DNA from: Gammaproteobacteria bacterium
GTDB lineage: Bacteria > Pseudomonadota > Gammaproteobacteria > Pseudomonadales > Pseudohongiellaceae
Direction: 5' to 3'
Length of the DNA: 64,000 nt
Assembly: GCA_002711845.1 (NCBI GenBank)
Contig: PASF01000011.1
Coordinates: 1 to 64,000, forward strand
Shown one piece after another: positions 16,248 through 26,251 of the stretch. Below the pieces are notes generated by a model. That model did no database searches, had not been told where the DNA came from, and was given only the letters and a program-made list of their open reading frames with translations. Position 1 is the stretch's first letter. Every line of letters starts with the position of its first letter. The position numbers and the translations under genes are program-made.

Positions 16248-16853
16248 ATGTCCGCTGACCGCAGGTTTGCGCTCGGTGCCAGCCTGGCCCTGATCGCGGC
16301 CTTGTGCCTGGCGGGGCCCGCGGTGGCGTCTGAATCGCCGCAGGCGGCGCTGACAGCGCTGACCCTGCAGGCCGAGGGCGGTGACCCTGCGGCCCAGTTC
16401 TCGCTGGGCAACCGCTACCTAGAGGGTGAGGGTGTCGGGCAGGACAATTTCGAGGCGCTGCGCTGGTTTACCCTGGCTGCAGAGAGTGGCAATCCCAATG
16501 CCCAGTACAATATCGCGGTGATGTATCTGAATGGCATCGGCGTGGTCAAGGACCCGGCGCAGGCGGTGACCTGGTTTGTGCGCGCGGCGGAAAACGGTGA
16601 CGCGCCCTCGCAATATACGTTGGCCGTGCTGCTGTTCAATGGTCAGCTGGGGGTACCGCAGAATGTGCCACAGGCCTACAAGTGGTTCACCTTGGCGGGC
16701 GCCGCCGGTCACCAGACTGCGGCGGCCAACGCGGTGCTGGTGCAGGAACTGCTGCCCGCCAACGAGGTGGTTGCCATGCAGGCCGAGGCGCAGCAGTGGA
16801 TCGACACCTTCAGACAAAGCCGAACTGACTCCCCTTCACCAGAGACCCCATGA
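16248..16853 (+). CDS. Secreted Sel1-repeat protein, second of three
   Basis: 201 residues with a signal peptide ending near AVASES (about 27). Three to four Sel1 repeats are visible: AEGGDPAAQFSLGNRYLEGE, AESGNPNAQYNIAVMYLNGI, AENGDAPSQYTLAVLLFNGQ and a degenerate fourth. It starts right after the stop of the first gene and overlaps the third by four bases. Probably a periplasmic scaffold; no enzymatic motif is present. Confidence 0.87.
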   Translation: MSADRRFALGASLALIAALCLAGPAVASESPQAALTALTLQAEGGDPAAQFSLGNRYLEGEGVGQDNFEALRWFTLAAESGNPNAQYNIAVMYLNGIGVVKDPAQAVTWFVRAAENGDAPSQYTLAVLLFNGQLGVPQNVPQAYKWFTLAGAAGHQTAAANAVLVQELLPANEVVAMQAEAQQWIDTFRQSRTDSPSPETP

Positions 16854-17545
16854 CCTATTCCGGATTGACTGACAAACTGCGTGCTGCTGGCCTGATGCTG
16901 GCGCTGCTGTGGACCATCACCCTGCCCGCTCAGGCGCAGATCACGATTGCCGACGATGACACCGAGCTGCCGGACTATACCGACTATTACGCGGCCGTTG
17001 AGGCCATGGAGGCCGGCGATTATGATACCGCGCTGGCGGAGTTCAGGCGCTCGGCCGAGGAAGGTCTGCACCTGGCGCAGTACAACCTGGGGGTGATGTA
17101 TTACACCGGTCAGGGCGTGCAGCAGAGTTATGACACCGCATTCTACTGGATGTCACAGGCAGCGGATCAGGGCCACCTGAACTCGATGTTCAATCTGGCG
17201 ACCATGTATTACAACGGCCAGGGCGTGAATTCGGCGCTGATGCAGTTATGGCCATTGTCACTGATCAGTCGCCGGCAGAATCTGCAGGAGGCCGCCAACT
17301 GGTATCAGGAAGCTGCTGAATACGAGCATGCCGGTGCACAGTACAATCTGGCCACCATGTATGAGGCCGGAGAAGGCGTGGAGCAGGATCTGGTGCGGGC
17401 CTATGTGTGGGCGCGCCTGGCGCGTGACAATGAGGCCAATGGTGCTGCCGCACTGGTCAACCGCATCCAGTCGGCCATGACGCCGGCGCAGCGGGATCAG
17501 GCCCAGCGTGATTACGCGCAATGGGTGCTCAGTTTCCGCGGCTGA
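16850..17545 (+). CDS. Secreted Sel1-repeat protein, third of three
   Basis: 231 residues with signal peptide 1-27 (ending LPAQAQ). After an acidic DDDTELPDYTDYY segment come Sel1 repeats: AEEGLHLAQYNLGVMYYTGQ, ADQGHLNSMFNLATMYYNGQ and AEYEHAGAQYNLATMYEAGE. The spacing is broken by QLWPLSLISRRQN between the second and third repeats, an insertion the other two lack. A tail resembling RIQSAMTPAQRDQAQ is common in this family. Partners are unknown; the three proteins may bind one another. Confidence 0.87.
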   Translation: MTYSGLTDKLRAAGLMLALLWTITLPAQAQITIADDDTELPDYTDYYAAVEAMEAGDYDTALAEFRRSAEEGLHLAQYNLGVMYYTGQGVQQSYDTAFYWMSQAADQGHLNSMFNLATMYYNGQGVNSALMQLWPLSLISRRQNLQEAANWYQEAAEYEHAGAQYNLATMYEAGEGVEQDLVRAYVWARLARDNEANGAAALVNRIQSAMTPAQRDQAQRDYAQWVLSFRG

Positions 17546-17599
17546 GCGGTGCGGGCGCCAGTCAGGGAATGGGACAAAGAATGAACCCAGGGATGGGCG

Positions 17600-18022
17600 T
17601 TACAGCGTTTCCGCTGCGATGGTCTTGATCCGGGCCACCATGGCCTGCAGACCACTGCCCCGGGTCGGGCTCAGGTGCCGCATCAGATCCAGTTCACCGA
17701 AGTAGGCTTCGATGTCAAAGTCCAGAATCTGCTGCGGGCTTTTGCCATTGTAGGCCGCCAGCACGACACCCAGCAGCCCTTTGACAATAAATGCATCACT
17801 GTCCACCTGAAAGTACAGGTGGCCATCGCGACGTTCGCTGGCCAGCCACACCTTGCTTTGACAGCCACGAATGATATTTTCGTCGACGTGCTCACTCTCG
17901 GCCAGTGGTGGCAGTTCCTTGCCCAGGTCAATGATGTATTTGTAGCGGTCATCCCAGCTGTCAAAAAATGCCAGCGTATCTACGATGTCGTCCGTGGTAA
18001 TGTCGGTGCCAAACTCTTTCAT
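17600..18022 (-). CDS. sufE: SufE cysteine desulfurase activator
   Basis: 140 residues of the SufE/CsdE fold. The sulfur-accepting cysteine is C54 in ENIIRGCQSKVWL, preceded by PPLAESEHVDE and followed by FIVKGLLGVVLAAYNGKSPQQIL. SufE takes persulfide sulfur from SufS and passes it to SufB. It is the last gene of the suf run. It is separated from sufT by 78 bases that hold a stem-loop, so its level may be set separately. It converges on the Sel1 genes. Confidence 0.93.
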   Translation of the reverse strand: MKEFGTDITTDDIVDTLAFFDSWDDRYKYIIDLGKELPPLAESEHVDENIIRGCQSKVWLASERRDGHLYFQVDSDAFIVKGLLGVVLAAYNGKSPQQILDFDIEAYFGELDLMRHLSPTRGSGLQAMVARIKTIAAETL

Positions 18023-18041
18023 GACGTCCTCATTTTACTTA

Positions 18042-18102
18042 AAAGGCCATTGAAAAACGTTAACGACGCAATGACAACGCAGATAGTTTTCCAATGGCCT
18101 TT
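18042..18102 (-). promoter_or_regulatory. Stem-loop in the sufT-sufE gap
   Basis: AAAGGCCATTG followed by A4 at 18042-18056 pairs with TTTTCCAATGGCCTTT at 18087-18102 with one bulge, leaving a loop of about 30 bases. The right arm contains the sufT stop codon. On the minus strand the RNA hairpin forms just after sufT and ends 20 bases before sufE. It could act as an RNA processing or stability element or as a partial terminator. Confidence 0.5.
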
Positions 18103-18634
18103 AAAAAAACATGCCCGTTTCCAGCTGAGCCTCTTCACTCATCATGTCGCGGCTCCAGGGCGGGTCGAATATCAGATCCACGTTCACGCTGTCGACGTTG
18201 GGCACCTTGCGTACGCGGTATTCAACATCCCCCACCAGCACCGGACCCATACCACAGCCGGGGGCGGTCAGGGTCATGTCGATGTTGACGGTTTTGCTGT
18301 CCTGGTCGACGTCGACCCGATAAATCAGTCCCAGATTAACCAGATCAACCGGGATCTCCGGATCAAATACCGTACCCAGGGCTTGCCAGACCTGTTCTTC
18401 GTGGATGCGATCGTCGGTAGCCGGCGGAAAACTCAGGGTCTCGGGTTTTAACCCCAGGATACCGGCGTCGGTGCCATCCACACGTAGCATCTGCCCGTTG
18501 TGTACCACGGTATAGTTGCCACCCAGTGCCTGCGTGATGCTGACAAAACTGTCCTTGGGAATGGTGATTGGCGTGCCGTCCGGTACGCGTCGCGCCGGGC
18601 AATCGGCTTGCGCTACAACCATCTGTCGTTGCAT
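18101..18634 (-). CDS. sufT: SufT Fe-S assembly protein (DUF59/MIP18 domain)
   Basis: 177 residues. The C-terminal half is a MIP18/DUF59 domain: VWQALGTVFDPEIPVDLVNLG, a conserved TLTAPGCGMGPVL with one cysteine, and the closing VNVDLIFDPPWSRDMMSEEA. The N-terminal 75 residues contain CPARRVPDGTPITIPKDS and are typical of the SufT subgroup rather than bare DUF59 proteins. SufT helps Fe-S maturation under high demand. It sits 30 bases after the A-type carrier gene. Confidence 0.9.
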   Translation of the reverse strand: MQRQMVVAQADCPARRVPDGTPITIPKDSFVSITQALGGNYTVVHNGQMLRVDGTDAGILGLKPETLSFPPATDDRIHEEQVWQALGTVFDPEIPVDLVNLGLIYRVDVDQDSKTVNIDMTLTAPGCGMGPVLVGDVEYRVRKVPNVDSVNVDLIFDPPWSRDMMSEEAQLETGMFF

Positions 18635-18664
18635 GTTGTGTTCTCTTGGTCCGGGGGCTCTTAA

Positions 18665-19048
18665 CTAGCCAACACTGAAACTTTCACCGCAACCACAATG
18701 ATCTTTGGCGTTGGGGTTCTGGAAACGAAGCTGGCGGTTAACCCCTTCGGTGACTATGTCTATTTGTGTGCCACTGACGACACCCAGGCTCCCGCGATCG
18801 ATCATCAGCTCCACACCCTCATCCAGGGTCTGGCGGATGTCGTCAGCGCTCAACTCAGGCACCAGGTCAACCACATACATGAAACCGGTGCAGCCGCTTT
18901 CCTTGACGCTCAGGCGAACGGCCTGGGCGTGCTGGTCTTTTTGCAGCTGCCGGCGAAAATGTTCTACTGCCGCCGGGCTTACTGTCACCGGGCTTGCTGT
19001 CGCCCGCGCGGTGGCAGCAGCACGCGGATCAAACGTTTCTACAGCCAT
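18665..19048 (-). CDS. sufA: A-type Fe-S carrier (SufA/IscA family)
   Basis: 127 residues from the ATG at 19048, which has a GAGGG-like ribosome site; the longer frame upstream overlaps sufS and is rejected. The three cluster ligands are C53 (ESGCTGFMY), C118 and C120 (DHCGCGESFSVG), with the standard spacing of the family. Residues 1-22 are an unusual alanine-rich extension (FDPRAAATARATASP). It accepts or transfers clusters from the SufBCD scaffold. The choice of SufA rather than IscA rests on the operon. Confidence 0.88.
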   Translation of the reverse strand: MAVETFDPRAAATARATASPVTVSPAAVEHFRRQLQKDQHAQAVRLSVKESGCTGFMYVVDLVPELSADDIRQTLDEGVELMIDRGSLGVVSGTQIDIVTEGVNRQLRFQNPNAKDHCGCGESFSVG

Positions 19049-19094
19049 GGTTCTACCCTCTTTATGATCTTGATCACCTGCCGCACCACGTGCA

Positions 19095-20366
19095 CTACAG
19101 CAACATGCCCCGGGCTTTGTCCAGGGCCGCGAACAGCCGATCAACATCCTCGAATGTATTGTAAATACTGAAACTGGCCCGGACCGTGCCGGGCAACTGA
19201 TACTGCTCCATCAACGGCTGTGCACAGTGGTGACCGGTACGCACGGCAATTCCCTGCTGATCCATCAGCATACCGATATCCGACGGATGTGCGCCGTCGA
19301 GTACAAAACTCAACACCGCCACCTTGTTGGCCGCGGTACCGATCAACCGCAAACCGGGCACCTGCAGCGCTTTGTCGCGTGCGTACGCCAGCAAGGCATC
19401 TTCGTGCGCGGCCGCAGCAACACGGTCCAGCCCGTTGACATAATCTATGGCGGCCCCCAGACCGATGGCGCCGGCGATATCGGGCGTGCCTGCTTCAAAC
19501 TTGTAGGGCAGCTGATTGTAGGTTGTGCCGGCAAAACTGACGGTCTCTATCATTTCCCCGCCGCCCTGATAGGGTGGCATGGCATCCAGGAGTTCCCGGC
19601 GACCATACAACACACCGATGCCCGTGGGACCAAACAGCTTGTGGCCGGAAAAGGTATAAAAGTCGCAATCCAGCGCCTGCACATCAATCGGCCAGTGCGA
19701 GATGGCCTGGGCGCCGTCGACGAGCACCCGCGCGCCAACCTTGTGCGCCAGCGTGATCATCTCGGCCACCGGGTTGACCGTGCCCAGCGCATTGGAGACA
19801 TGATTGACCGACACCATACGCACATGCTCATCAAGCATCGCGGCAAAGGCCTGCAGATCCAGGGTACCGGTCTCGTCTACCGGAATCACGTCCACCCGGG
19901 CGCCGGTTTTCTCGGCCACAATCTGCCACGGCACAATATTGGAATGATGTTCCATGGCCGACACCAGCACACGGTCGCCGGCCTGCAGATTGGCGCCACC
20001 CCAGCTGGCCGCCACCAGGTTGATGGCTTCGGTGGTGCCGCGTGTCCAGATGATCTGCGCGGGGGCCTGGGCGTGGACAAAGTCCGCCACTTTCTGACGA
20101 GCCGCCTCAAATTTGGCCGTCGCACGGTCGCTCAACGCGTGAGCACCACGATGCACATTACTGTTGTCATGGCAGTAATAATCGCTTATGGCGTCAATCA
20201 CCGCCCGCGGTTTTTGCGTGGTGGCAGCGTTATCCAGGTACACCAATGGCTGACCGTTAACCTGTTGTTGCAGGATCGGGAAATCCGCACGGATGCGCTC
20301 GGCATCAAAACCCGTGCTGATCGCCGCTGCCGCGTCTGGCCTGTTTGACACGCTGGCTTCGCTCAC
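19095..20366 (-). CDS. sufS: SufS cysteine desulfurase
   Basis: About 423 residues, choosing the GTG at 20366, one base after the sufD stop (TAAcGTG). Upstream in-frame GTG codons overlap sufD and are less likely. It has the class V aminotransferase fold: FPILQQQVNGQPLVYLDNAAT at the N-terminus (written in part), HRGAHALSDRAT, the PLP lysine in FSGHKLFGPTGIG, and the active cysteine in GIAVRTGHHCAQP. It strips sulfur from cysteine as a persulfide, with SufE as activator. The start choice is the least certain point. Confidence 0.93.
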   Translation of the reverse strand: MSEASVSNRPDAAAAISTGFDAERIRADFPILQQQVNGQPLVYLDNAATTQKPRAVIDAISDYYCHDNSNVHRGAHALSDRATAKFEAARQKVADFVHAQAPAQIIWTRGTTEAINLVAASWGGANLQAGDRVLVSAMEHHSNIVPWQIVAEKTGARVDVIPVDETGTLDLQAFAAMLDEHVRMVSVNHVSNALGTVNPVAEMITLAHKVGARVLVDGAQAISHWPIDVQALDCDFYTFSGHKLFGPTGIGVLYGRRELLDAMPPYQGGGEMIETVSFAGTTYNQLPYKFEAGTPDIAGAIGLGAAIDYVNGLDRVAAAAHEDALLAYARDKALQVPGLRLIGTAANKVAVLSFVLDGAHPSDIGMLMDQQGIAVRTGHHCAQPLMEQYQLPGTVRASFSIYNTFEDVDRLFAALDKARGMLL

Positions 20367-20367
20367 G

Positions 20368-21822
20368 TTAGACACTCTCACTGTCGATCGCTTGCTGATC
20401 GCTGTAACCAACATCACTGACCAGCGCCCGGTCGGCGGCAAACAGCGCCGCCAGATGCGTGCCCAGAGCGGTCCTGATCGCTTCGTGGGGCAGCCCCTGC
20501 AACAGTTCATTGATAAAACCGAAGCTGAGCATGACCCGGGCCTGCGATGGGCTGATACCTCGACTCTGCAGATAATACAGCGCCGTCTCGTCCAGCTGGC
20601 TGATGGTGGCACCGTGTGCACAGCGCACATCGTCGGCGTAAATTTCCAATTCCGGTTTGGTGTCTACCTCGGCGGCATTGGAGGTCAGCAGGTTGCGGTT
20701 GTTCAGTTCCGCCAGGGTTTTCTGCGCATCCTTGTGGATGTGGATACGCCCATTGAACACGGCCTTGGCGCGATCGCCGATAATGCCGCGGAAGACTTCC
20801 TGACTGGTGCAGTGTGGCACGCGGTGTTCGATGGTGGTGTGATAATCCACCAGTTGCCGGTGGCGGGCCAGATACACGCCGTCCAGCTTCAGGTCGGCAC
20901 CCCGGCCACAATGATTCATCTGATAGTCGATGCGTTTCAGGCGACTGCCTTCTGCGATGGTGAAACCGTGAAAGCGCGAATCACGGTGCAGGTTCAGGTG
21001 CACTGCCCCGACATGAGACAAGGCTTCGTCTTCCATGTTCAGACGCGTGTGATGCAGCTGGGCGTTGTTACCGAGCTGTATCTCGGTCAGCGCATTAACG
21101 AATGCAGGCTGGCCAGCACCGCTACCGACAAAGTGTTCAATAACCTGGGCACCGCTACCCTCTTCCATGACAATCAGCACACGATGATTGGCCACCGTGG
21201 CGAGGGCGGCCGGTTGACCGGCCCCAGCGGAAGAGACATGGGCAATATACAGCGGTCTTTCCAGCGTCACGCCGCGCGGCACATGCAGCAGCAGGCCATC
21301 GCAGGTCCAGGCATTGTTCAGCATGGCAAACAGGTTGCGACGCGATGCATCGACGCCGCCGGCGATCTTGCCCAGGTGATCGGCGATGATTTTGTCTGCA
21401 TCGGCGTCAGCCTGACTGAACAGTGTCACACCGGCCGGCAATGCATCAGAAGCGAGCATATCCAGCACGCCATCCACAAACACCAGGCGTGTGGCATCCA
21501 GTGACAGCACCGTGTTGCCAACCGCGTCAGTGTCGGTGTCGGCCCCGCTCGGAGCGTCTGTCACGACCTCTGAGCCGACTTCCGGTGCTGCGCCCCAGTC
21601 GGCTGCCACAAAATCCTGAAATGCCTGCAGGCTGGTATATTTCCATTGTTCGGTCTTGCGACCGGGCCATGCGGTGCGGGCAAAATCAGCAGCGCCCTGT
21701 TCTCGCAGGGTTGTCATCCATGCGGGGCTGTTGTCTTGCTGGGCCAGGGCTGCCGATTGTGCAGCAGCAAGCGCCAGAGCGTGCTGATGAAACTCAGCCG
21801 CGGGGGTCACAGAGGTGGACAT
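20368..21822 (-). CDS. sufD: SufD scaffold component
   Basis: 484 residues from the ATG at 21822; the open frame further upstream runs across sufC and is rejected. N-terminal region WKYTSL marks the family start motif (RKTEQWKYTSL). The C-terminal beta-helix core contains HRVPHCTSQEVFRGI, AVFNGRIHIHKDAQKT and DDVRCAHGATISQLDETALYYLQSRGI (in part), typical of SufB/SufD proteins. SufD pairs with SufB and SufC2 to form the scaffold complex. One base separates it from sufC. Confidence 0.93.
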   Translation of the reverse strand: MSTSVTPAAEFHQHALALAAAQSAALAQQDNSPAWMTTLREQGAADFARTAWPGRKTEQWKYTSLQAFQDFVAADWGAAPEVGSEVVTDAPSGADTDTDAVGNTVLSLDATRLVFVDGVLDMLASDALPAGVTLFSQADADADKIIADHLGKIAGGVDASRRNLFAMLNNAWTCDGLLLHVPRGVTLERPLYIAHVSSAGAGQPAALATVANHRVLIVMEEGSGAQVIEHFVGSGAGQPAFVNALTEIQLGNNAQLHHTRLNMEDEALSHVGAVHLNLHRDSRFHGFTIAEGSRLKRIDYQMNHCGRGADLKLDGVYLARHRQLVDYHTTIEHRVPHCTSQEVFRGIIGDRAKAVFNGRIHIHKDAQKTLAELNNRNLLTSNAAEVDTKPELEIYADDVRCAHGATISQLDETALYYLQSRGISPSQARVMLSFGFINELLQGLPHEAIRTALGTHLAALFAADRALVSDVGYSDQQAIDSESV

Positions 21823-21823
21823 A

Positions 21824-22573
21824 TCAGGCGACCTCGCTTTCCAGCCAGCCGTAACCTTTGGCTTCCAGTTCCTTGGCCAGCTCCTTGTCACCGCTTTTGA
21901 CGATCTTGCCGCCCGCCAGCACGTGCACATAATCCGGCACGATGAAATCCAGCAAACGCTGGTAATGGGTCACCACAATAAAGCTGCGGTCGCTGCTTCG
22001 CATGGCGTTAACACCACTGGCAACCACCTGCAGGGCGTCGATATCCAGACCGGAATCGGTCTCATCGAGAATACACAGACTGGGCTCCAGCAACATCATC
22101 TGCATGATTTCATTGCGCTTCTTTTCGCCGCCGGAGAAACCCTCATTGACACCCCGTTTGAGAAAAGAGGGGTCAAGACTCACCTGCTTACTGGTGTCGC
22201 GCGCAAGCTTCATGAAGTCAAACGATGACAATTCTTCCAGGCCCTGGTGTTTGCGTCGCGCATCCACCGCTGCCTTGAGGAATTCCATGTTGCTGACACC
22301 CGGGATCTCCACCGGGTACTGAAACGCCAGGAACATGCCCTCGCGCGCACGCTCTTCGATCCCCATCTCCAGCAGGTTTTTGCCATTAAAAGTGATATCA
22401 CCGGACAGCACGTCGTAGCCGTCGCGCCCTGTCAGTACGTTGCCGAGCGTGCTTTTTCCGGACCCATTGGGCCCCATGATGGCATGCACTTCACCAGCTT
22501 TAATATTCAGACTCAGGTCATGCAGAATCTGCTTGTCTTCGACCTGGGCGTTGAGCTTGTTTATCTGGAGCAT
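21824..22573 (-). CDS. sufC: SufC ABC-type ATPase
   Basis: 249 residues. Walker A GPNGSGKST (near 35-43), signature FSGGEKKRNEI and Walker B LCILDETDSGLD are present, all in the exact SufC forms. It powers conformational change in the SufBC2D scaffold rather than transport. It lies 15 bases after sufB and one base before sufD. Confidence 0.96.
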   Translation of the reverse strand: MLQINKLNAQVEDKQILHDLSLNIKAGEVHAIMGPNGSGKSTLGNVLTGRDGYDVLSGDITFNGKNLLEMGIEERAREGMFLAFQYPVEIPGVSNMEFLKAAVDARRKHQGLEELSSFDFMKLARDTSKQVSLDPSFLKRGVNEGFSGGEKKRNEIMQMMLLEPSLCILDETDSGLDIDALQVVASGVNAMRSSDRSFIVVTHYQRLLDFIVPDYVHVLAGGKIVKSGDKELAKELEAKGYGWLESEVA

Positions 22574-22588
22574 AATTCGTTTTCCGTA

Positions 22589-24043
<1,455 letters not shown>

Positions 24044-24069
24044 GAAAAACCTCTTTGCTTAAACCCAAT

Positions 24070-24133
24070 ACTAAAACCAGGCACTAAAACCTGATACTAA
24101 GACCTGATACTAAAACCGGCACTTGAACCAGGC
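24070..24133. repeat. Five tandem copies of a 13-bp unit upstream of sufB
   Basis: Units ACTAAAACCAGGC, ACTAAAACCTGAT, ACTAAGACCTGAT, ACTAAAACCGGC (one base short) and ACTTGAACCAGGC lie head to tail between the IscR site and the sufB start, so they would be in the 5' leader of the suf mRNA. Copies differ by one to four bases. Confidence 0.8.
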
Positions 24134-24187
24134 ACGGGCCGCCTGCGAAGGCACCCGGCATCACTGTCTCAGGCCCTGAATTATTCA

Positions 24188-24212
24188 TTATCCGACTAAT
24201 TTAGTCAAGTAT
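24188..24212. promoter_or_regulatory. IscR type 1 operator of the suf operon
   Basis: The 25 bases TTATCCGACTAATTTAGTCA plus AGTAT match 23 of 25 positions of the known type 1 IscR consensus (ATASYYGACTRWWWYAGTCRRSTAT). The palindromic GACT...AGTC core is exact. It lies 145 bases upstream of sufB and 30 bases after ppnN, so it should control the suf promoter. No sufR/iscR gene is present in the operon, so the regulator is encoded elsewhere. Confidence 0.8.
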
Positions 24213-24242
24213 TACGCCGGGCCGGCCGACGACCGACATCCC

Positions 24243-25709
24243 CTAGAGAGGATGGACAGTATAACAAGGATTGTACTGCTCTCTGAGTATCTTCATGCGC
24301 CCATCGGCAACGAAGTCCCGCAACAGACTGTCCATGGCATCCATGATGGCGCGCTCACCGCGCAGTTCGAAAGGCCCGAACTGCCGGACCAGACGCACGC
24401 CCTTATCCTTGACATTACCGGCCACGATGCCGGAAAAAGCGCGCCGCAGATTGACGGCCAGGGTCTCTGCCGGCAGATCCCGGGTCAGTGTCAGCGCCGC
24501 CATGCTGGCGTGGGTGACCTCAAACGGGTCTTTCATGCCCTGCGGGATATTGAGCAGCCAGTTGTAGTAGTAGGCATCACGTGACTTGCGGCGGTTACGG
24601 GCGACCCGGTCTATACCGCTCTTCATGGCCCGGGCAACCGCGACCGGGTCATCTTCGATGATCTGATAGAACGCCCGCACGCCCTCGCCCAGCGTATCCA
24701 CCAGAAACGCATCGACCTTGCTGAAATACCCGCGGCTGCTGGCCGGCTCCGTGAATATCACTGGTACATGGACCCCGGCATTGGCCGGGTCCATCAATGT
24801 CCCCAGTAAAAACAGGATTTCCTCCAGGGTACCCACACCACCGGGAAAGACGATAATGCCGTGGCCCAGGCGCACAAACGCTTCCAGCCGCTTTTCAATG
24901 TCCGGCATCACCGCCAGGTGATTGACAATCGGATTGGGCGATTCGGCAGCAATAATGCCCGGTTCACTGATACCAATGTAGCGACCACCCTGAATACGCT
25001 GTTTGGCATGACCAATGGTGGCACCCTTCATTGGCCCCTTCATGGCACCGGGGCCGCAGCCGGTGCAGATATCCAGTCCGCGCAGACCCAGCTGATAGCC
25101 TACTGCTTTGCTGTAGTCATATTCTTCCCGGCTGATGGCATGACCGCCCCAGCACACGACCAAGCGCGGCAACACCTTGGGCTGCAGCAGGCCGGCGTTA
25201 CGCAGCACATGGAACACCAGGCTTTTTACCGCCTCGGCACTGTCGGCATGCGACTGATCGAAACGAATGGCTTCGAAATTATGCAAGGTCGCGTCATCCT
25301 GATCCTCGCCAGCACCGTTCTCCAGCGGTCGGTACAACTCGCTGGACACAAACACGATGTCCCGCAACACCGCAAACAGATGGTCGCGAATACCGCTGAT
25401 GATCACCCCGTCGACAAAGGCACAGGCCGGCGCATTGCGCAGTTGCAGCTTGATACCGCGGGTACGCTGGACAATCTCGATCTCGAAATCGGGGTAGCGT
25501 TTGTAGACCTCCTCGGCACTGTCGGAAGTATCGTCACAGTTCAGCACCGCCAGCGCACAGCGCCGGAACAGCTCGTACAGGGCACCGCGGGCGATGCCCC
25601 GCAGTCGCTCTACCTCCGCCTGCGATAGCAGCTCGAGGCTGCCGGTGGGGCTGACAGAGGTATCCAGCGTGTCGGCCTGACACGGTGATGTTTGCGGGTC
25701 GTACGACAT
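24243..25709 (-). CDS. ppnN: PpnN nucleotide 5'-monophosphate nucleosidase (YgdH)
   Basis: 488 residues. The LOG/Rossmann domain in the middle has VVCWGGHAISREEYDYSKAVG, GCGPGAMKGPMKGA and PGGVGTLEEILFLLGTL (in parts); the first arginine/glutamate pair region and PGGxGTxxE are the catalytic hallmarks. The long N-terminal domain (about 1-130) and C-terminal domain match PpnN rather than the short LOG proteins. It cleaves nucleotide monophosphates to base and ribose phosphate and responds to (p)ppGpp in Escherichia coli. It is divergent from the DUF2750 gene. Confidence 0.93.
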   Translation of the reverse strand: MSYDPQTSPCQADTLDTSVSPTGSLELLSQAEVERLRGIARGALYELFRRCALAVLNCDDTSDSAEEVYKRYPDFEIEIVQRTRGIKLQLRNAPACAFVDGVIISGIRDHLFAVLRDIVFVSSELYRPLENGAGEDQDDATLHNFEAIRFDQSHADSAEAVKSLVFHVLRNAGLLQPKVLPRLVVCWGGHAISREEYDYSKAVGYQLGLRGLDICTGCGPGAMKGPMKGATIGHAKQRIQGGRYIGISEPGIIAAESPNPIVNHLAVMPDIEKRLEAFVRLGHGIIVFPGGVGTLEEILFLLGTLMDPANAGVHVPVIFTEPASSRGYFSKVDAFLVDTLGEGVRAFYQIIEDDPVAVARAMKSGIDRVARNRRKSRDAYYYNWLLNIPQGMKDPFEVTHASMAALTLTRDLPAETLAVNLRRAFSGIVAGNVKDKGVRLVRQFGPFELRGERAIMDAMDSLLRDFVADGRMKILREQYNPCYTVHPL

Positions 25710-25841
25710 AATTGCTTCCTTGAGTTTAAAATGCTGTATCCTGAGGCTGTTTCAGCTACTATACGCGCCCCCGAAAGACTACGTGACCTGTGCAGGCCCG
25801 GATGTTACCGGAGACCGACACGTCCAGCAGGAGACAGCGCA

Positions 25842-26219
25842 ATGACAACAGCCATCAACCCCCCCGCCGTGCTTGGCGAAGACGAAGATGCGAATTATCA
25901 ACTTTTTCTGGCGCAGGTGCAGCATACCGGGGAAGTCTGGGGCCTGCACGGCGAAGACGGCTGGGCCCTGTGTCCGTCAGTGGAATTTGAAGAGACCGAG
26001 GTATTTCCGTTCTGGTCAGACGAGCGTTATGCCGCCGCACTGTGCACCGATGAGTGGAGCAGTTACAAGCCCAAGGTCATCTCGCTGGAGGATTTCGCCA
26101 CTGAATGGTTACCCGGCATCCACGAAGATAACGCTATGGTCGGCCCCAACTGGGATACCGACATGAGCGGCCTGGAACTGGAACCGGCTGACATGGCTGC
26201 TGCGCTGTCCAACGATTAA
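25842..26219 (+). CDS. DUF2750 family protein
   Basis: 125 residues from the ATG at 25842, nine bases after AGGAGA. An in-frame upstream ATG at 25692 overlaps the promoter of ppnN and is rejected. Small acidic cytoplasmic protein with the family motif VWGLHGEDGWALCPSVEFEETEVFPFWSD (in part), SYKPKVISLEDF and WLPGIHED. DUF2750 proteins have no known role. It converges on the dehydrogenase gene. Confidence 0.85.
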   Translation: MTTAINPPAVLGEDEDANYQLFLAQVQHTGEVWGLHGEDGWALCPSVEFEETEVFPFWSDERYAAALCTDEWSSYKPKVISLEDFATEWLPGIHEDNAMVGPNWDTDMSGLELEPADMAAALSND

Positions 26220-26251
26220 ACCGTTGGCAGCGCCAGCAACGATGGCAGCTC

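Noticed and set aside
19227..21504. Long plus-strand frames of 373 and 403 codons across sufS and sufD
   Set aside because: Antisense shadows of well-recognised suf genes in GC-rich sequence.
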